Shown here in pieces: positions 1-8,848 of a stretch of DNA of 64,000 bases (its first letter is position 1; every line of letters begins with the position of its first letter). Made by a program: the position numbers and the translations under genes. Below the pieces are notes generated by a model, which did not search any database, had not been told where the DNA came from, and saw only the letters and a list, made by a program, of their open reading frames with translations. The stretch comes from Roseiarcus sp963751165 (GTDB taxonomy: Bacteria; Pseudomonadota; Alphaproteobacteria; Rhizobiales; Beijerinckiaceae). The stretch spans positions 1 to 64,000 of the forward strand of contig CAVVTP010000006.1 of the NCBI GenBank assembly GCA_963751165.1. The letters run 5' to 3'.

Positions 1-119
1 AGGGCTTCCGACCGGCGCATGCAAACACTCGGCAAAGTGCCTGACGCGACCGGACAGACCACGTCTCGCCTACGCCGGACGTATCGTCTGCCACCGACAT
101 TTTCGCCCGACCGTCCTAG

Positions 120-1012
120 GGCCTGTGTTCAGTTAAGGAGGATGACGGCGCAGGCGAGTTGAACCCCGGCGAGGAAAATCTTATCGAGCTTGTCGTAGCG
201 CGTGGCGATGGCGCGGAAATGTTTGAGCTTGTTGAAGAAACGCTCAATGAGATTGCGTTCGCAGTAGAGGATGAAATCCACGGGCGCGGGGTTTTTCGGT
301 TTGATTTGGGTGGGATGACTGGGGTGATCGCTCGAGCATTGAGAGCGCTGATGAAGGAGTTGGCGTCGAAGGCCTTGTCGGCGATCAGAGCGTGGGGATC
401 GAGGGCTTCGATCAGAGCTTCGGCGCAAGTCAGATCGTGATCCTGGCCCGGGCTGAGCATGATCCCGGCGGGATTGCCGAGGGCATCGACAACCGCGTGG
501 ATTTTGGTGGTCAATCCGCCGCGGGATCGGCCGATGGCTTGCGCGCCGTCTTTTTTTGGGCGCCCGCGCTATGCTGATGAGCGCGCACGATGGTGGCGTC
601 GATCATCATGTACTCGTTGTCGTGGTCGTTGGCCAAGAGCTTGAAAACCCGCTCGAAAACGCCGCTCTTGGCCCATCGGTTGAAGCGCTGGTAGACGATC
701 TTCCAGTCGCCGAAGCGCTCGGGCAGATCACGCCACGGGACACCGGCTCGAAACCTGAAAAGAACAGCTTCGACGAACAGCCGATTGTCCGCCGCAGTGC
801 CGCCCACATGGCCTTCGCGGCCCGGCAGAATGTCCTTGATCCGATCCCACTGGTCGTCGCGCAGGGAATATCGTCGCATCGGTCAGCCCCTCCTAAAGGC
901 CGACCGCTCACGAGTTAGACATTTGCTGATTTCGGGAATCCCTCTCCTATCCAAAACACAAAACGTTCCGCCTCCGATTCCAATCCGTTCTCAAATCAAA
1001 TGAAGACAGGCC
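120..1012. mobile_element. IS5-family insertion sequence (IS427-like), degenerate
   Basis: About 0.9 kb element with imperfect terminal inverted repeats. The left end reads GGCCTGTGTTCA (120-131). The right end, reverse complemented, reads GGCCTGTCTTCA (1001-1012), giving 11 of 12 matches. CTAG flanks both ends (116-119 and 1013-1016), which fits the YTAR target duplication known for IS5 elements. It encodes one transposase on the minus strand. The insertion cuts off the upstream part of a cytochrome c-like reading frame that resumes at 1017. Family assignment rests on the transposase; the exact IS name is not known to me. Confidence 0.85.
129..879 (-). pseudogene. IS5-family transposase, two frame changes
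   Basis: The DDE transposase is spread over three frames. The first part (879 to about 550) starts MRRYSLRDDQWDRI and carries the N-terminal domain and the first catalytic Asp region (MIDATIVRAHQH). At about 550-557 a run of seven A on the coding strand marks the programmed frameshift typical of two-ORF IS5 elements, leading to TTKIHAVVDALGNPAG. A second change at about 295, in the NRKTPRP segment, is needed to reach the C-terminal part (ERNLIERFFNKLKHFRAIATRYDK). The second shift is not part of the usual IS5 arrangement, so this copy is probably inactive unless that shift is an assembly error. Confidence 0.8.
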
Positions 1013-1016
1013 CTAG

Positions 1017-1169
1017 ACAAGGTTGTGTGACAATACTATAAGTTGGACCATGCAAACCGCGCCAGGCCGCGGCGACGTCATCATGCCCGAGATCGCCTAT
1101 TCGCTGAACGACGACATCCGCGCGCTTGCGCATTTCATGTCGCGCCAATCAGGCAAAGGTGGCCAGTAA
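1017..1169 (+). pseudogene. 3' remnant of a c-type cytochrome cut off by the IS
   Basis: The frame is open from the right IS edge to the TAA at 1167-1169. It reads SWTMQTAPGRGDVIMPEI and then AYSLNDDIRALAHFMSR. The segment with YSL-D-DIRALAHF-S resembles the last helix of class I cytochromes c (typically a y-L-D-ei-LA-yl pattern). The heme-binding CxxCH part would lie on the other side of the IS and is not in the window. The remnant could have been the electron-accepting partner of the adjacent sulfite dehydrogenase. The identification rests on a short C-terminal pattern only. Confidence 0.45.
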
Positions 1170-1200
1170 TGACTCGTTCGAGGGCTTCGCGATCAAAGCC

Positions 1201-2580
1201 ATGGGTCCGGTGAAGGGGAGCGCGGCGTGCGAAAAGCGCGGAAACTTGGCGCCAAGCCGTCTGAGGCGAGTTCGACAAGTCGACGCGTCGAGCGACGATG
1301 TCGGCCGGCCGGCGTTCGCGCCTCCCGGTGAGATCACGCGACGGGGTCTGATCGGCGCGGGCATCGGATTGGCTGCAAGCGGCGCGACGGTCGCGTCGGC
1401 GCGCTCGGCCTCGATATCGGACATCAATCTCCCTCCGGCAATCCCTCAGTGGCAGCGGCGCCCGGGGGCTGAAGTCATGAGCCCGCCTTACGGCCTACCG
1501 TCGCCGCATGAGGCGGATGTTATCCGCAGGCGGCGACCCGGAAAGCCGCCGCCGACAAATCTCGCGGCGCTCAGCGACACTCCCCTGCAGGACTTGACCG
1601 GCATCGTCACGCCGAACGGTCTGCACTACGAGCGCCATCATTCCGGCGTGCCCGACATCGATCCCGACCAATACCGACTGATCGTCCACGGCCTCGTCGA
1701 GCGTCCGCTGATCTTCACCATGGAGGACTTGACCCGGTTCCCCTCCGTGTCGCGCTTCCACTTCATCGAATGTTCGGGCAATTCGTCGCCGACTTGGGCC
1801 GCGCCGAAGCCCGAGCTAACCGCGCAAGACACCCACGGTCTCCTGAGTTGCGCCGAGTGGACGGGAACGCCGCTCGCGACCGTTCTGGCCGAGGCGGGCG
1901 TCGACCCGAAAGCGACATGGTTTTTGGCGGAAGGAGGCGACGCCGCAGCGATGACGCGCAGCATCCCGATGGAGAAAGCGCTGGACGACGCCATTCTCGC
2001 CTATGCGCAAAACGGCGAGAGGCTGCGTCCCGAGCAGGGCTATCCGCTGCGTCTGTTGCTGCCTGGCTACGAGGGCAACACCAATGTCAAGTGGCTACGC
2101 CGGATCAAGCTCGGCGCGGCGCCGTTCGAGACGCGCGAAGAAACCTCGAAATACACGATGGTGATGCCGGATCACACCATTCGCCAATTCAATTTCGTCA
2201 TGGAGGCCAAATCCGTCATTACCTTCCCCTCCGGCGGCCAGCGGCTCAGAGAGCCGGGCTTTTACGAAATCTCTGGCCTTGCCTGGTCGGGCGCCGGAAA
2301 GGTGGCGCGGGTCGAGGTGTCGACCGACGGCGGGCTCAGCTGGCGCGAAGCCAGTCTGCAGGAGCCTGTCATGACAAAGTGCCTGACGCGCTTTCGCCTG
2401 CCGTGGCGCTGGGACGGCGGCGAGGCGCTCCTCGCGAGCCGGGCTACCGATTCGACCGGCTATGTCCAGCCGAGCCGCGAGGCCCTTCTCAAAGTGCGCG
2501 ACATCCGGTCGTACTATCACAACAACGCGATCCAAAGCTGGCGCATCGCCTCGTCGGGGGAGGTGACCAATGCGGGTTAG
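1201..2580 (+). CDS. soxC: Sulfite dehydrogenase molybdopterin subunit (SoxC)
   Basis: Periplasmic molybdopterin enzyme of the sulfite oxidase family. SoxC works with the cytochrome SoxD in sulfur or sulfite oxidation. From ATG 1201 the protein has 459 residues. A twin-arginine export signal lies about 50 residues in (TRRGLIGAG, then an alanine-rich hydrophobic stretch). The Mo-ligating cysteine is in FIECSGN (about residue 191). C-terminal segments such as LPGYEGNTNVKWLRRIK and VSTDGGLSWREA are typical of the oxidoreductase molybdopterin and dimerisation domains. An in-frame TTG at 1126 would add 25 residues of unlikely sequence. The gene overlaps the next cytochrome gene by 11 bases, as in soxCD operons. 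The long pre-RR region is unusual and the true start is uncertain. Confidence 0.9.
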   Translation: MGPVKGSAACEKRGNLAPSRLRRVRQVDASSDDVGRPAFAPPGEITRRGLIGAGIGLAASGATVASARSASISDINLPPAIPQWQRRPGAEVMSPPYGLPSPHEADVIRRRRPGKPPPTNLAALSDTPLQDLTGIVTPNGLHYERHHSGVPDIDPDQYRLIVHGLVERPLIFTMEDLTRFPSVSRFHFIECSGNSSPTWAAPKPELTAQDTHGLLSCAEWTGTPLATVLAEAGVDPKATWFLAEGGDAAAMTRSIPMEKALDDAILAYAQNGERLRPEQGYPLRLLLPGYEGNTNVKWLRRIKLGAAPFETREETSKYTMVMPDHTIRQFNFVMEAKSVITFPSGGQRLREPGFYEISGLAWSGAGKVARVEVSTDGGLSWREASLQEPVMTKCLTRFRLPWRWDGGEALLASRATDSTGYVQPSREALLKVRDIRSYYHNNAIQSWRIASSGEVTNAG

Positions 2581-3128
2581 AGCCCTTTTCGCCGAGCTCG
2601 CGACGATCCTGGCGGTATGGCGCGCTGCCGCTGGCCTGTCTCGCTGGAGATTCCTATGGCATCGGCCGCACGGCGACGCCCGAAGAGATCGCCGGTTGGA
2701 ACATCGACGTCTCGCCCGATGGCGCGGGACTTCCTCCGGGGCGGGGCGATCCGGCGCAAGGCCAACTGATCTACGAACAGAAGTGCTCGGCCTGCCATGG
2801 CGCACATGGCGAGGGAAAACCGATGAACCGCCTCGTCGGCGGCTTCGGCACGGTCTTCGACTTCAAGCCCAAAAAGACGGTCGGAAGCTTCTGGCCCTAC
2901 GCCGCCACGCTGTTCGACTACGTTCGACGCGCCATGCCGTTCGACGCGCCGCAGTCCCTCACCCCGGACCAAGTCTACGCGGTTTGCGCCTACGTCCTCT
3001 ACCTCAATGGTCTTATTGCACAGGATGCGATTCTCGACGCCGAGACGCTGCCGAAGGTCGAGATGCCAAACAGGGCCCATTTCGTCAGCGCCGTCTCCCC
3101 CGGTTCCGCACATCCCGCTCCTCATTGA
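2570..3128 (+). CDS. soxD: SoxD-like cytochrome c subunit, probable frameshift near the signal peptide
   Basis: Electron-accepting c-type cytochrome paired with SoxC. The mature part (SYGIGRTATPEEIAGWNIDV, then IYEQKCSACHGAHGEG) carries a CSACH heme motif and a downstream Met, and ends SAHPAPH at 3128. This frame has no ATG, GTG or TTG just upstream. The ATG at 2570, overlapping the soxC stop, encodes a good signal peptide (MRVRALFAELATILAV..AAAG) in another frame. Joining the two frames near 2640 gives a normal SoxD N-terminus, so a one-base indel there is likely. At about 185 residues it is a single-heme form, shorter than the diheme SoxD of Paracoccus. Confidence 0.75.
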
Positions 3129-3149
3129 ATCGCTCTGAGAGAGGAAACG

Positions 3150-3467
3150 ATGGTTGTCGATCTGCGCACCTATACGATGGTCCCGGGGCGCCTCAACGCC
3201 TGGCTCAAGCTCTACGAGAGCGACGGCTATCCGATCCACGTCAGGCACCTCGGCGAGCCGATCGGAATTTACACCACGGACGTCGGGGTCCTGAACCAGG
3301 TGGTGTTCCTTTGGCGCTTCGAGAGCCAAGCCGACCGCGAGAGGCGGCGCGCCGCTCTCGAGGCCGATCCGGACTGGATTTCCTATCGCAAGAAGAGCGC
3401 GGAAGCCGGAAACGTGCAGCACCAAGAGAACAAGATCATCAAGCCGACGTCTTTCTCGCCGCGGTGA
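3150..3467 (+). CDS. NIPSNAP family protein
   Basis: A 105-residue protein starting MVVDLRTYTMVPGR and containing the pattern VFLWRFES-ADRERRRAAL..DP.W, typical of the NIPSNAP fold (a ferredoxin-like alpha/beta dimer related to Dabb and ABM proteins). The usual family length is about 100 residues. A good ribosome site (GAGAGGAAACG) precedes ATG 3150. It follows the soxD-like gene by 21 bases and is probably in the same operon. The biochemical role of bacterial NIPSNAP proteins is largely unknown. Its link to SoxC/SoxD and a TRAP importer suggests involvement in handling an imported (organosulfur?) substrate, which is inference only. Confidence 0.8.
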   Translation: MVVDLRTYTMVPGRLNAWLKLYESDGYPIHVRHLGEPIGIYTTDVGVLNQVVFLWRFESQADRERRRAALEADPDWISYRKKSAEAGNVQHQENKIIKPTSFSPR

Positions 3468-3531
3468 CGCCTGCGCCGGTCCTCGTCCCGCCAAAGGGAG
3501 GTCGCGGCGGGCGACCCCCCGCGGTGGCGTT

Positions 3532-4533
3532 TCAAGCCTTGCGCGCTTCCTCCACCATCGCGCGGAATTTCGCCACGTTGTCCTCGCCGGCATAGGCGCC
3601 GATCCGCTTGTAAGCGGGCTCCATCAAGGCGCGAAACGGAGCCAGGTCAGGCCGAGTGATCTGCATGCCGGCTGCTTCCAGCTTGTTGATCTGGTCCGCT
3701 TCGCCCTCGGCCATCAGTTTGCGCATCAGGTCGCCGGCCGCGGCGCTCTCCTCTCGAAAGATCGCCTGCTGCTCGGGCGTCAGCTTCTTCCACGTATTCA
3801 CTCCCACGGTGTGGATCATGTTGTTGTAAATGTGACGGGTGATGGCCAGGTGCTTCTGGGTCTCGTAAAACTTGTTGTAATAAATCACGGCGATCGGGTT
3901 TTCTTCCCCATCGACGACTTTCTGAGCCAAAGCGAGATAGAGCTCGGGGAAGGCGATCGCCTGGACGCTGGCGCCGAGCGCCTCCATTGCAGCCTGGATT
4001 TGCAATTCGGGCGGCGTGCGCAGCTTCAACCCTCTCATGTCGCCGGGCGCATTGATCGGACGCACGCTGTTGGTGACGTTGCGGAAGCCGTAGTCCCAAT
4101 TGCGCAATAGGATAAAACCCTGAGCCTCCGCGCGCGGCGCAAGCCACGCCATCGCGGGCCCGTCGAGGACGCGAAAGACGAGCTCTCTGCTGTCAAAAAT
4201 AAACGGCAGCATCACCGCGCCGAAGGCCTTGTCGAACTTGTCGAGTTGGCCTTGGGTCGGCAGCCCCATATCAATCGCGCCCAGCTTGATCTGCTGGGCC
4301 TGCTCGGGCGGACCCCCGAGCTGATTGCTCGGGAAAATCATGATCCGGATTGCGCCGCCGGTGCGTTTTTCGACCCGCGCGGCGAACTGCTTCGCCGCGA
4401 TATTCGCGGGGTGATCCTCCTCCGCGAAATGCGCGAAGCGCAGCGTCAGCGCAGCCGCGCGCGCGACGTAGGGAACTCCGGCGATCATTGCGCCGGCGAT
4501 CGCGCCGCTGCCGAGAAACTCTCTCCGATTCAT
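3532..4533 (-). CDS. dctP: TRAP transporter substrate-binding protein (DctP family), system 1
   Basis: Periplasmic solute receptor of a TRAP importer, 333 residues. It starts MNRREFLGSG with a Tat-like signal ending near ARA (about residue 26). The mature protein begins TLRFAHFAEEDHP. The family pattern IMIFPSNQLGG..EQ..QIKLGAIDM is present, as is GLKLRTPP containing the conserved Arg that binds the substrate carboxylate. Start ATG 4533 is preceded by GGAGGAAGG. A longer open frame runs on upstream, but there it only shadows the permease gene. The adjacent gene encodes the fused membrane subunit. The ligand is unknown; a carboxylate or sulfonate is the usual guess. It converges on the soxCD/NIPSNAP operon. 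Confidence 0.9.
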   Translation of the reverse strand: MNRREFLGSGAIAGAMIAGVPYVARAAALTLRFAHFAEEDHPANIAAKQFAARVEKRTGGAIRIMIFPSNQLGGPPEQAQQIKLGAIDMGLPTQGQLDKFDKAFGAVMLPFIFDSRELVFRVLDGPAMAWLAPRAEAQGFILLRNWDYGFRNVTNSVRPINAPGDMRGLKLRTPPELQIQAAMEALGASVQAIAFPELYLALAQKVVDGEENPIAVIYYNKFYETQKHLAITRHIYNNMIHTVGVNTWKKLTPEQQAIFREESAAAGDLMRKLMAEGEADQINKLEAAGMQITRPDLAPFRALMEPAYKRIGAYAGEDNVAKFRAMVEEARKA

Positions 4534-4586
4534 TCCTTCCTCCCTGAGCGACCGATCGACGTTTTCGTGGTCGATGCGAACCGTTC

Positions 4587-6500
4587 CTATCCGCGAAAGC
4601 CGAAATAGTTCGGCAGGAACAAGACAAACCACGGCACGAAGGCAACAATGAGCAACCCGATCAGCACCACCGCGAGGTAAGGGAGCATAGCGCGCGAGGC
4701 GCCCTCGATATTGCATCGCATCACAGCGCAGCAGACATAAAATCCGACGCCCGCCAGCGGCATGAAGCCGCCGACGCCCATGGCGATGATGAGCACCAGC
4801 GCATAGTGGAGCTCGCTGAGGCCGACTCTCCCCGCGATCGGCAGCAGCAGGGGGGCAAGCACATTGAGTGAGGGCAGCCCTTCGAGCAGCACGCCGACAC
4901 ACACGAGCAACACGATAGAGCCGATCATGAAGACCGAGGCGCTGTTGCCGGTCGAGCCGATCAGGTCGACGAGGCGTTGCGGGACGTAGGCGACCGTCAG
5001 CGTCCACGAGAAGGCCGAGGCCGCTGCGAATATGAAAAGGAGCACTCCGGACAGTGAGGCAGTGTCGCTTATGGTGCGCACGAGGTCGTGAAAACCCATC
5101 TCGCGATAGACGACAATCGCGAGAAACAGGCCGTAGACGACTGCCAGAGCCGCCACCTCTGTCGGCGTCGCAGTTCCCGACAGGATACCGGCAAGCAGAA
5201 AGCCCGGCATCAGGATTGGCAGCACGGCGCCAAAACCGGCCCTCACGACAGTAGCAAGCGGAGCGCGCGGCAAAAGAGGCGCCCCCGCCCGTCCCGCGCG
5301 CACGTGGATGAGCGCGGCGAGGCAGACCGCAATGACCGCAGCGGGTATGACGCCGCCTATGAACATCGCCGCCACCGACACATTGGTGATCGAACCGACG
5401 ATCAGCATGGCGATGCTCGGAGGCACCGTTTCGCCCATGATCGCGGCTGACGCGAGTACGGCCGCCCCCTCCGCCGCGCCGTGACGCTCGCGCAGTTGGT
5501 CTCGCATGACCGTGCCCACGGCGGCGACATCGGCGGGCTTCGAGCCCGACAGACCGGAAATGACGTACATGCTGACGACCGTGACCTGGAGCAGTCCGCC
5601 GCGCAGATGACCAACGAGCGCCTGGATGAAGCGGATGAGACGCAGGCTGACGCCGCCACGCTCCATAACGAGTCCCGCCAGGATGAAGAAAGGAATCGCC
5701 AACAGAATGTAGTTGCCCGTGCCAGTCACCATGTTTTGCGGCAGCACCACGAGCGATGCTGTGCCGCTTCCCCATAAGTAGGCCGCAGTCGCCAGCAGCA
5801 GGACGAACCCGACAGGCACGCCCGCTAATATTGAGGATGCAAAGATGACGAGAGCGACGATGATGGGGCCGTTGTCACCGAAAACAGGCAGCCACTGACC
5901 GCATGTCATGGCGGCTGCGCCGACCGCAAGGACAAAGACGGCCGCTACCGGCAATGCCCGCTGGCCATGCGTTCGCCAGAAATGATCCGCCGCGAAGACC
6001 GCCATGAGTCCCATGCCCAAGGGGAGCGGGACAGCGATCAGCGATTCTGGAACTTGCAGGATCGGAGTTCGCTCGCTCCAGTTCGAGACAATGAATTCGA
6101 CCGAAACGACGCCAGTCAGTCCCGTTGCGAAAAGAACGATGACATCGACAAGCGCGAGGCAAAGGCGTTCCGCAGGCGGCGGCAGCAATCCGAGAATCAA
6201 TCGGACATGAGCATGCTCGCGTCGTCGATAGGCGACCGCTCCCCCGACGAACGCGATGATCGACAGGTTCAGCCGCGCGACCTCGTCACTCCACAAAAAG
6301 GAGTGATGGAAGAAACCACGCACCACGACATTGGCCAGCACAAGCACGAGTTCAAGAAACAGCGCCGCGACGACGAGCGCTTCGGCAAATCGATCCGCAA
6401 TGTGCAGCGCGACGCCAAACCCGCGCGTTGAGGCGCCGTCGTCGCGCAAGTCTTGCAGGCTGCCCGTGGCCACGCGGCTTTCAGGTCCGCGTGACTTCAA
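4587..6500 (-). CDS. dctQM: Fused TRAP transporter membrane protein (DctQ-DctM), system 1
   Basis: A 637-residue inner-membrane protein. Residues about 25-175 form the four-helix small subunit DctQ (with SFLWSDEVARL). The remainder is the 12-helix DctM permease (VPVGFVLLLAT, NYILLAIPFFILAG, SGLSGSKPADVAAVG, GETVPPSIAMLIVGS). DctM drives Na+-coupled uptake of the ligand delivered by DctP. The fused QM form is known in TRAP systems. The open frame begins with TTG at 6500 without an obvious ribosome site; an internal GTG around residue 10 is an alternative. The receptor gene lies 53 bases downstream, so the two genes form an operon. Confidence 0.88.
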   Translation of the reverse strand: MKSRGPESRVATGSLQDLRDDGASTRGFGVALHIADRFAEALVVAALFLELVLVLANVVVRGFFHHSFLWSDEVARLNLSIIAFVGGAVAYRRREHAHVRLILGLLPPPAERLCLALVDVIVLFATGLTGVVSVEFIVSNWSERTPILQVPESLIAVPLPLGMGLMAVFAADHFWRTHGQRALPVAAVFVLAVGAAAMTCGQWLPVFGDNGPIIVALVIFASSILAGVPVGFVLLLATAAYLWGSGTASLVVLPQNMVTGTGNYILLAIPFFILAGLVMERGGVSLRLIRFIQALVGHLRGGLLQVTVVSMYVISGLSGSKPADVAAVGTVMRDQLRERHGAAEGAAVLASAAIMGETVPPSIAMLIVGSITNVSVAAMFIGGVIPAAVIAVCLAALIHVRAGRAGAPLLPRAPLATVVRAGFGAVLPILMPGFLLAGILSGTATPTEVAALAVVYGLFLAIVVYREMGFHDLVRTISDTASLSGVLLFIFAAASAFSWTLTVAYVPQRLVDLIGSTGNSASVFMIGSIVLLVCVGVLLEGLPSLNVLAPLLLPIAGRVGLSELHYALVLIIAMGVGGFMPLAGVGFYVCCAVMRCNIEGASRAMLPYLAVVLIGLLIVAFVPWFVLFLPNYFGFRG

Positions 6501-6585
6501 TGTCGAGCGTGCCGAAGAGAGCTGTCGTTGATCCGACCTTCATCGCACTCCTCCCAATCAGCGCCGGTGTTGCCCCGGCAAAACG

Positions 6586-6860
6586 CTATACGAAGGCCGA
6601 TTTCGCCTCCGCGAAATAATTAGGGTTGAGCCGGCAGATGTCGGGAATGTCCGCAGCGAGGCCGTCGAGGTGCGCCGCCATGCGAGAGCTGCGCCGACTG
6701 CGTCGCCCGCCTCGACCCTCGCCATTATCAGCGAGTGCTCGGCTATGACGCGCTCCATGCGGCCTTCTTGCGGCAAAGTGAGACGGCGGTAGCGACCAAC
6801 ATGCACTTTGACCTGCTGGACCAATCTCCAGATGCCGGGCCTACTGCGAACGAGCGGTTC
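6586..6860 (-). pseudogene. C-terminal fragment of a GntR/FCD transcription regulator
   Basis: Only the end of the effector-binding FCD domain remains. From about 6857 the minus strand reads IWRLVQQVKVHVGRYRRLTL, followed by ERVIAEHSLIMARVEAGDA, the usual last helices of FCD proteins. A frame change near 6670 leads to MAAHLDGLAADIPDICRLNP and the stop at 6586. The winged-helix DNA-binding half is absent: the next 130 bases hold no related sequence. It was probably the regulator of TRAP system 1, located directly upstream of it in the same orientation. Confidence 0.65.
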
Positions 6861-6986
6861 GCGGGGCGAGGCGTCTGCCTGGTGGGGTGGACGGTCATCA
6901 TCCCGAATTTCGGCTGGAGCCAGAACTGATATATTAGTATCGTTCCCGCGTCCGCCGCGCGCAAGACTGCTCATTCGAAAACGGTC

Positions 6987-7823
6987 ATGGTCTCGCAGTC
7001 GATGGAGGCGCCCAACTTGACCGACTATCGCAAACTGTTCGATCTGACGGGCAAGACGGCAGTCGTGCTCGGCGCAGCTTCCGGCATCGGAAAATCCTCC
7101 GCAGTGACATTGGCAGGGCTCGGCGCCCGTGTCGTCTGCGCTGACCGTGACATCGAGGGCTGCCAGGCCACGGCGGCCTTCGTCCGCGATGACGGCGGCG
7201 AGGCCGAAGCGATTTCGACTGACGCGGCGATCGCCAGCGAGGTGTCGGCTCTCGCCGACTCGGTTAAGCTCAAGTATCCGCGTCTCGACATCGCCGTCAC
7301 GACGCCGGGGTTGAATATCCGAAAAACGATCCTCGACTACACCGAGGAAGACCTGGACCGGGTGATCAACCTCAACATCAAGGGCACCGTGTATTTCCTG
7401 CGCGCGTTCGGCCGCATCATGGCGGATCAGGGCGGCGGCAGTCTGATCGCATGCTCGTCCGTGCGTGCGGTCACGATAGAGCCCGGGCTCGCCGTCTATG
7501 GATGCACCAAGGCGGCGATCGGTCTGCTGGTCAAAGGTTTCGCCTCCGAGGTCGGAAGTTTCGGCGTGCGGGTCAACGCAATTGCTCCAAGCATCGCCGA
7601 AACAGCGTTGACCGCGCCCTTCAAGCAGCGACCGGACATCCATAAGCTTTATGCCGCCCACACCGTCTTCAACCGCTGGAGCTCATCCGACGAGGTGGCC
7701 GCGGCGGTCGCTTTTCTCGCTTCGGACGCAGCGAGCTATGTGACCGGCAGCACGCTGTTCGTCGATGGGGGATGGACCGCCATAGACGGTCCGCCGACCG
7801 GCCTGACGCAATTGACGCGATGA
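6987..7823 (+). CDS. Short-chain dehydrogenase/reductase (SDR)
   Basis: A classical SDR of 278 residues. The Rossmann nucleotide-binding loop GAASGIG is at residues 29-35 (the usual first Thr/Ser-Gly is replaced by Leu-Gly). CADRD follows the second strand, suggesting NAD preference. The catalytic Tyr171 and Lys175 are in YGCTK, with Ser in ACSSVRA. The C-terminal segment SYVTGSTLFVDGG is the family signature. ATG 6987 lies about 45 bases downstream of an AT-rich near-palindrome GATATATTAGTATC (6928-6941) that could be promoter or operator. It is followed by a 2-hydroxyacid dehydrogenase, so it probably oxidises or reduces a hydroxy/keto acid. The substrate cannot be told from sequence. Confidence 0.88.
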   Translation: MVSQSMEAPNLTDYRKLFDLTGKTAVVLGAASGIGKSSAVTLAGLGARVVCADRDIEGCQATAAFVRDDGGEAEAISTDAAIASEVSALADSVKLKYPRLDIAVTTPGLNIRKTILDYTEEDLDRVINLNIKGTVYFLRAFGRIMADQGGGSLIACSSVRAVTIEPGLAVYGCTKAAIGLLVKGFASEVGSFGVRVNAIAPSIAETALTAPFKQRPDIHKLYAAHTVFNRWSSSDEVAAAVAFLASDAASYVTGSTLFVDGGWTAIDGPPTGLTQLTR

Positions 7824-7914
7824 CGACGAACCGGAATCGAAGTCCCCGATCGCAGCAAGCCCATATGACGTCGGGCGCCCTACTCCGTCATCTGGGCCAA
7901 GGGCCATCGCCGAG

Positions 7915-8826
7915 ATGAGCCCGCGGATCGTCTTTATCGATTGCAACGATCAGCTCCAGCCGGTGTTCGACGCGGTGGCCGACCCCGACGATCCGCCGAT
8001 CGAGGTCAACCGGGCGCCTTTCAAAAGCGAGGATCTGCCTCGGCTGCTCGACGGATGCGAGATCGCCATCGTCGACCATTCGTACATGCCGACCGATATC
8101 GTGACGCGGTGCAAGGCCTTACGCGAAATCGTGTTTCTCGGGACAGGGCCCCAAAGCTACATGGACGTCGAGGCGCTGAGGCTGCTGGGCGTCACCGTCC
8201 ATGCGATCAAGGGATATGGCGATCGGGCGGTCGCGGAGCACGCGATCGCCCTGATGTTCGCTTGTGCGCGCGACGTCGCACGCATGGACCGCGAGATTCG
8301 CTCTGGAACATGGCGCCCGCGCGAGGGCGTGCAACTGGCGGGCAAGCGCCTCGGGATCATCGGCCTCGGAGGCATCGGGACCGAAGTGGCTCGAATTGCG
8401 CGTGGCGTCGGCATGGAGGTGCTGGCCTGGAACCGGACGCCGAGGCCTGACGCCGCACCGCCGATGGCGATCGAGGACCTGCTGCAAACTGTCGACGTCC
8501 TGTCGATGCATCTCGCCCTGAACGAGGAGACGCGAGGCTTTCTGGGCGCGCGCCGGCTGACTTTGCTGAAGCGCGGCGCCCTCCTCATCAACACGGCGCG
8601 CGGGGCGTTGATCGATGAGGCGGCGCTGCTCGAAGCCCTGGACGAGGGCCGCGTTGGGCGCGCCGGCCTGGACGTCTTTGCTCTCGAACCGTTGAGAGCC
8701 GATCATCCGCTTGCGAGGCACGACTGCGTCACTTTGAGCGCGCACTCGGGGTTTCGCACCTACGAGGCTTCCGCGACGCTGATCGGGCGTGCGCTGGCCA
8801 TCGTCCGGAGGGTGGCCGCCCGGTGA
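7915..8826 (+). CDS. D-isomer-specific 2-hydroxyacid dehydrogenase
   Basis: An NAD(P)-dependent enzyme of 303 residues, a little shorter than the usual 310-340. The cofactor loop GLGGIG is at residues 150-155. NTARGALIDEAALLEAL contains the active-site Arg region, DVFALEPL follows it, and the catalytic His277 lies in LSAHSGFRT. These are the marks of the PGDH-like family that interconverts 2-hydroxy and 2-keto acids. The gene is 91 bases after the SDR in the same direction and probably in one transcript with it. The stop is followed 22 bases later by an inverted repeat. Substrate unknown; a sugar-acid or hydroxycarboxylate taken up by the TRAP systems on either side is plausible. Confidence 0.88.
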   Translation: MSPRIVFIDCNDQLQPVFDAVADPDDPPIEVNRAPFKSEDLPRLLDGCEIAIVDHSYMPTDIVTRCKALREIVFLGTGPQSYMDVEALRLLGVTVHAIKGYGDRAVAEHAIALMFACARDVARMDREIRSGTWRPREGVQLAGKRLGIIGLGGIGTEVARIARGVGMEVLAWNRTPRPDAAPPMAIEDLLQTVDVLSMHLALNEETRGFLGARRLTLLKRGALLINTARGALIDEAALLEALDEGRVGRAGLDVFALEPLRADHPLARHDCVTLSAHSGFRTYEASATLIGRALAIVRRVAAR

Positions 8827-8848
8827 TCCTGCCAATGGAGCAATCCGA

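Noticed and set aside
3532..5775. 747-codon open frame on the minus strand
   Set aside because: The part above 4533 is an Arg-rich shadow of the DctQM gene. The DctP gene has its own start with a strong ribosome site at 4533.
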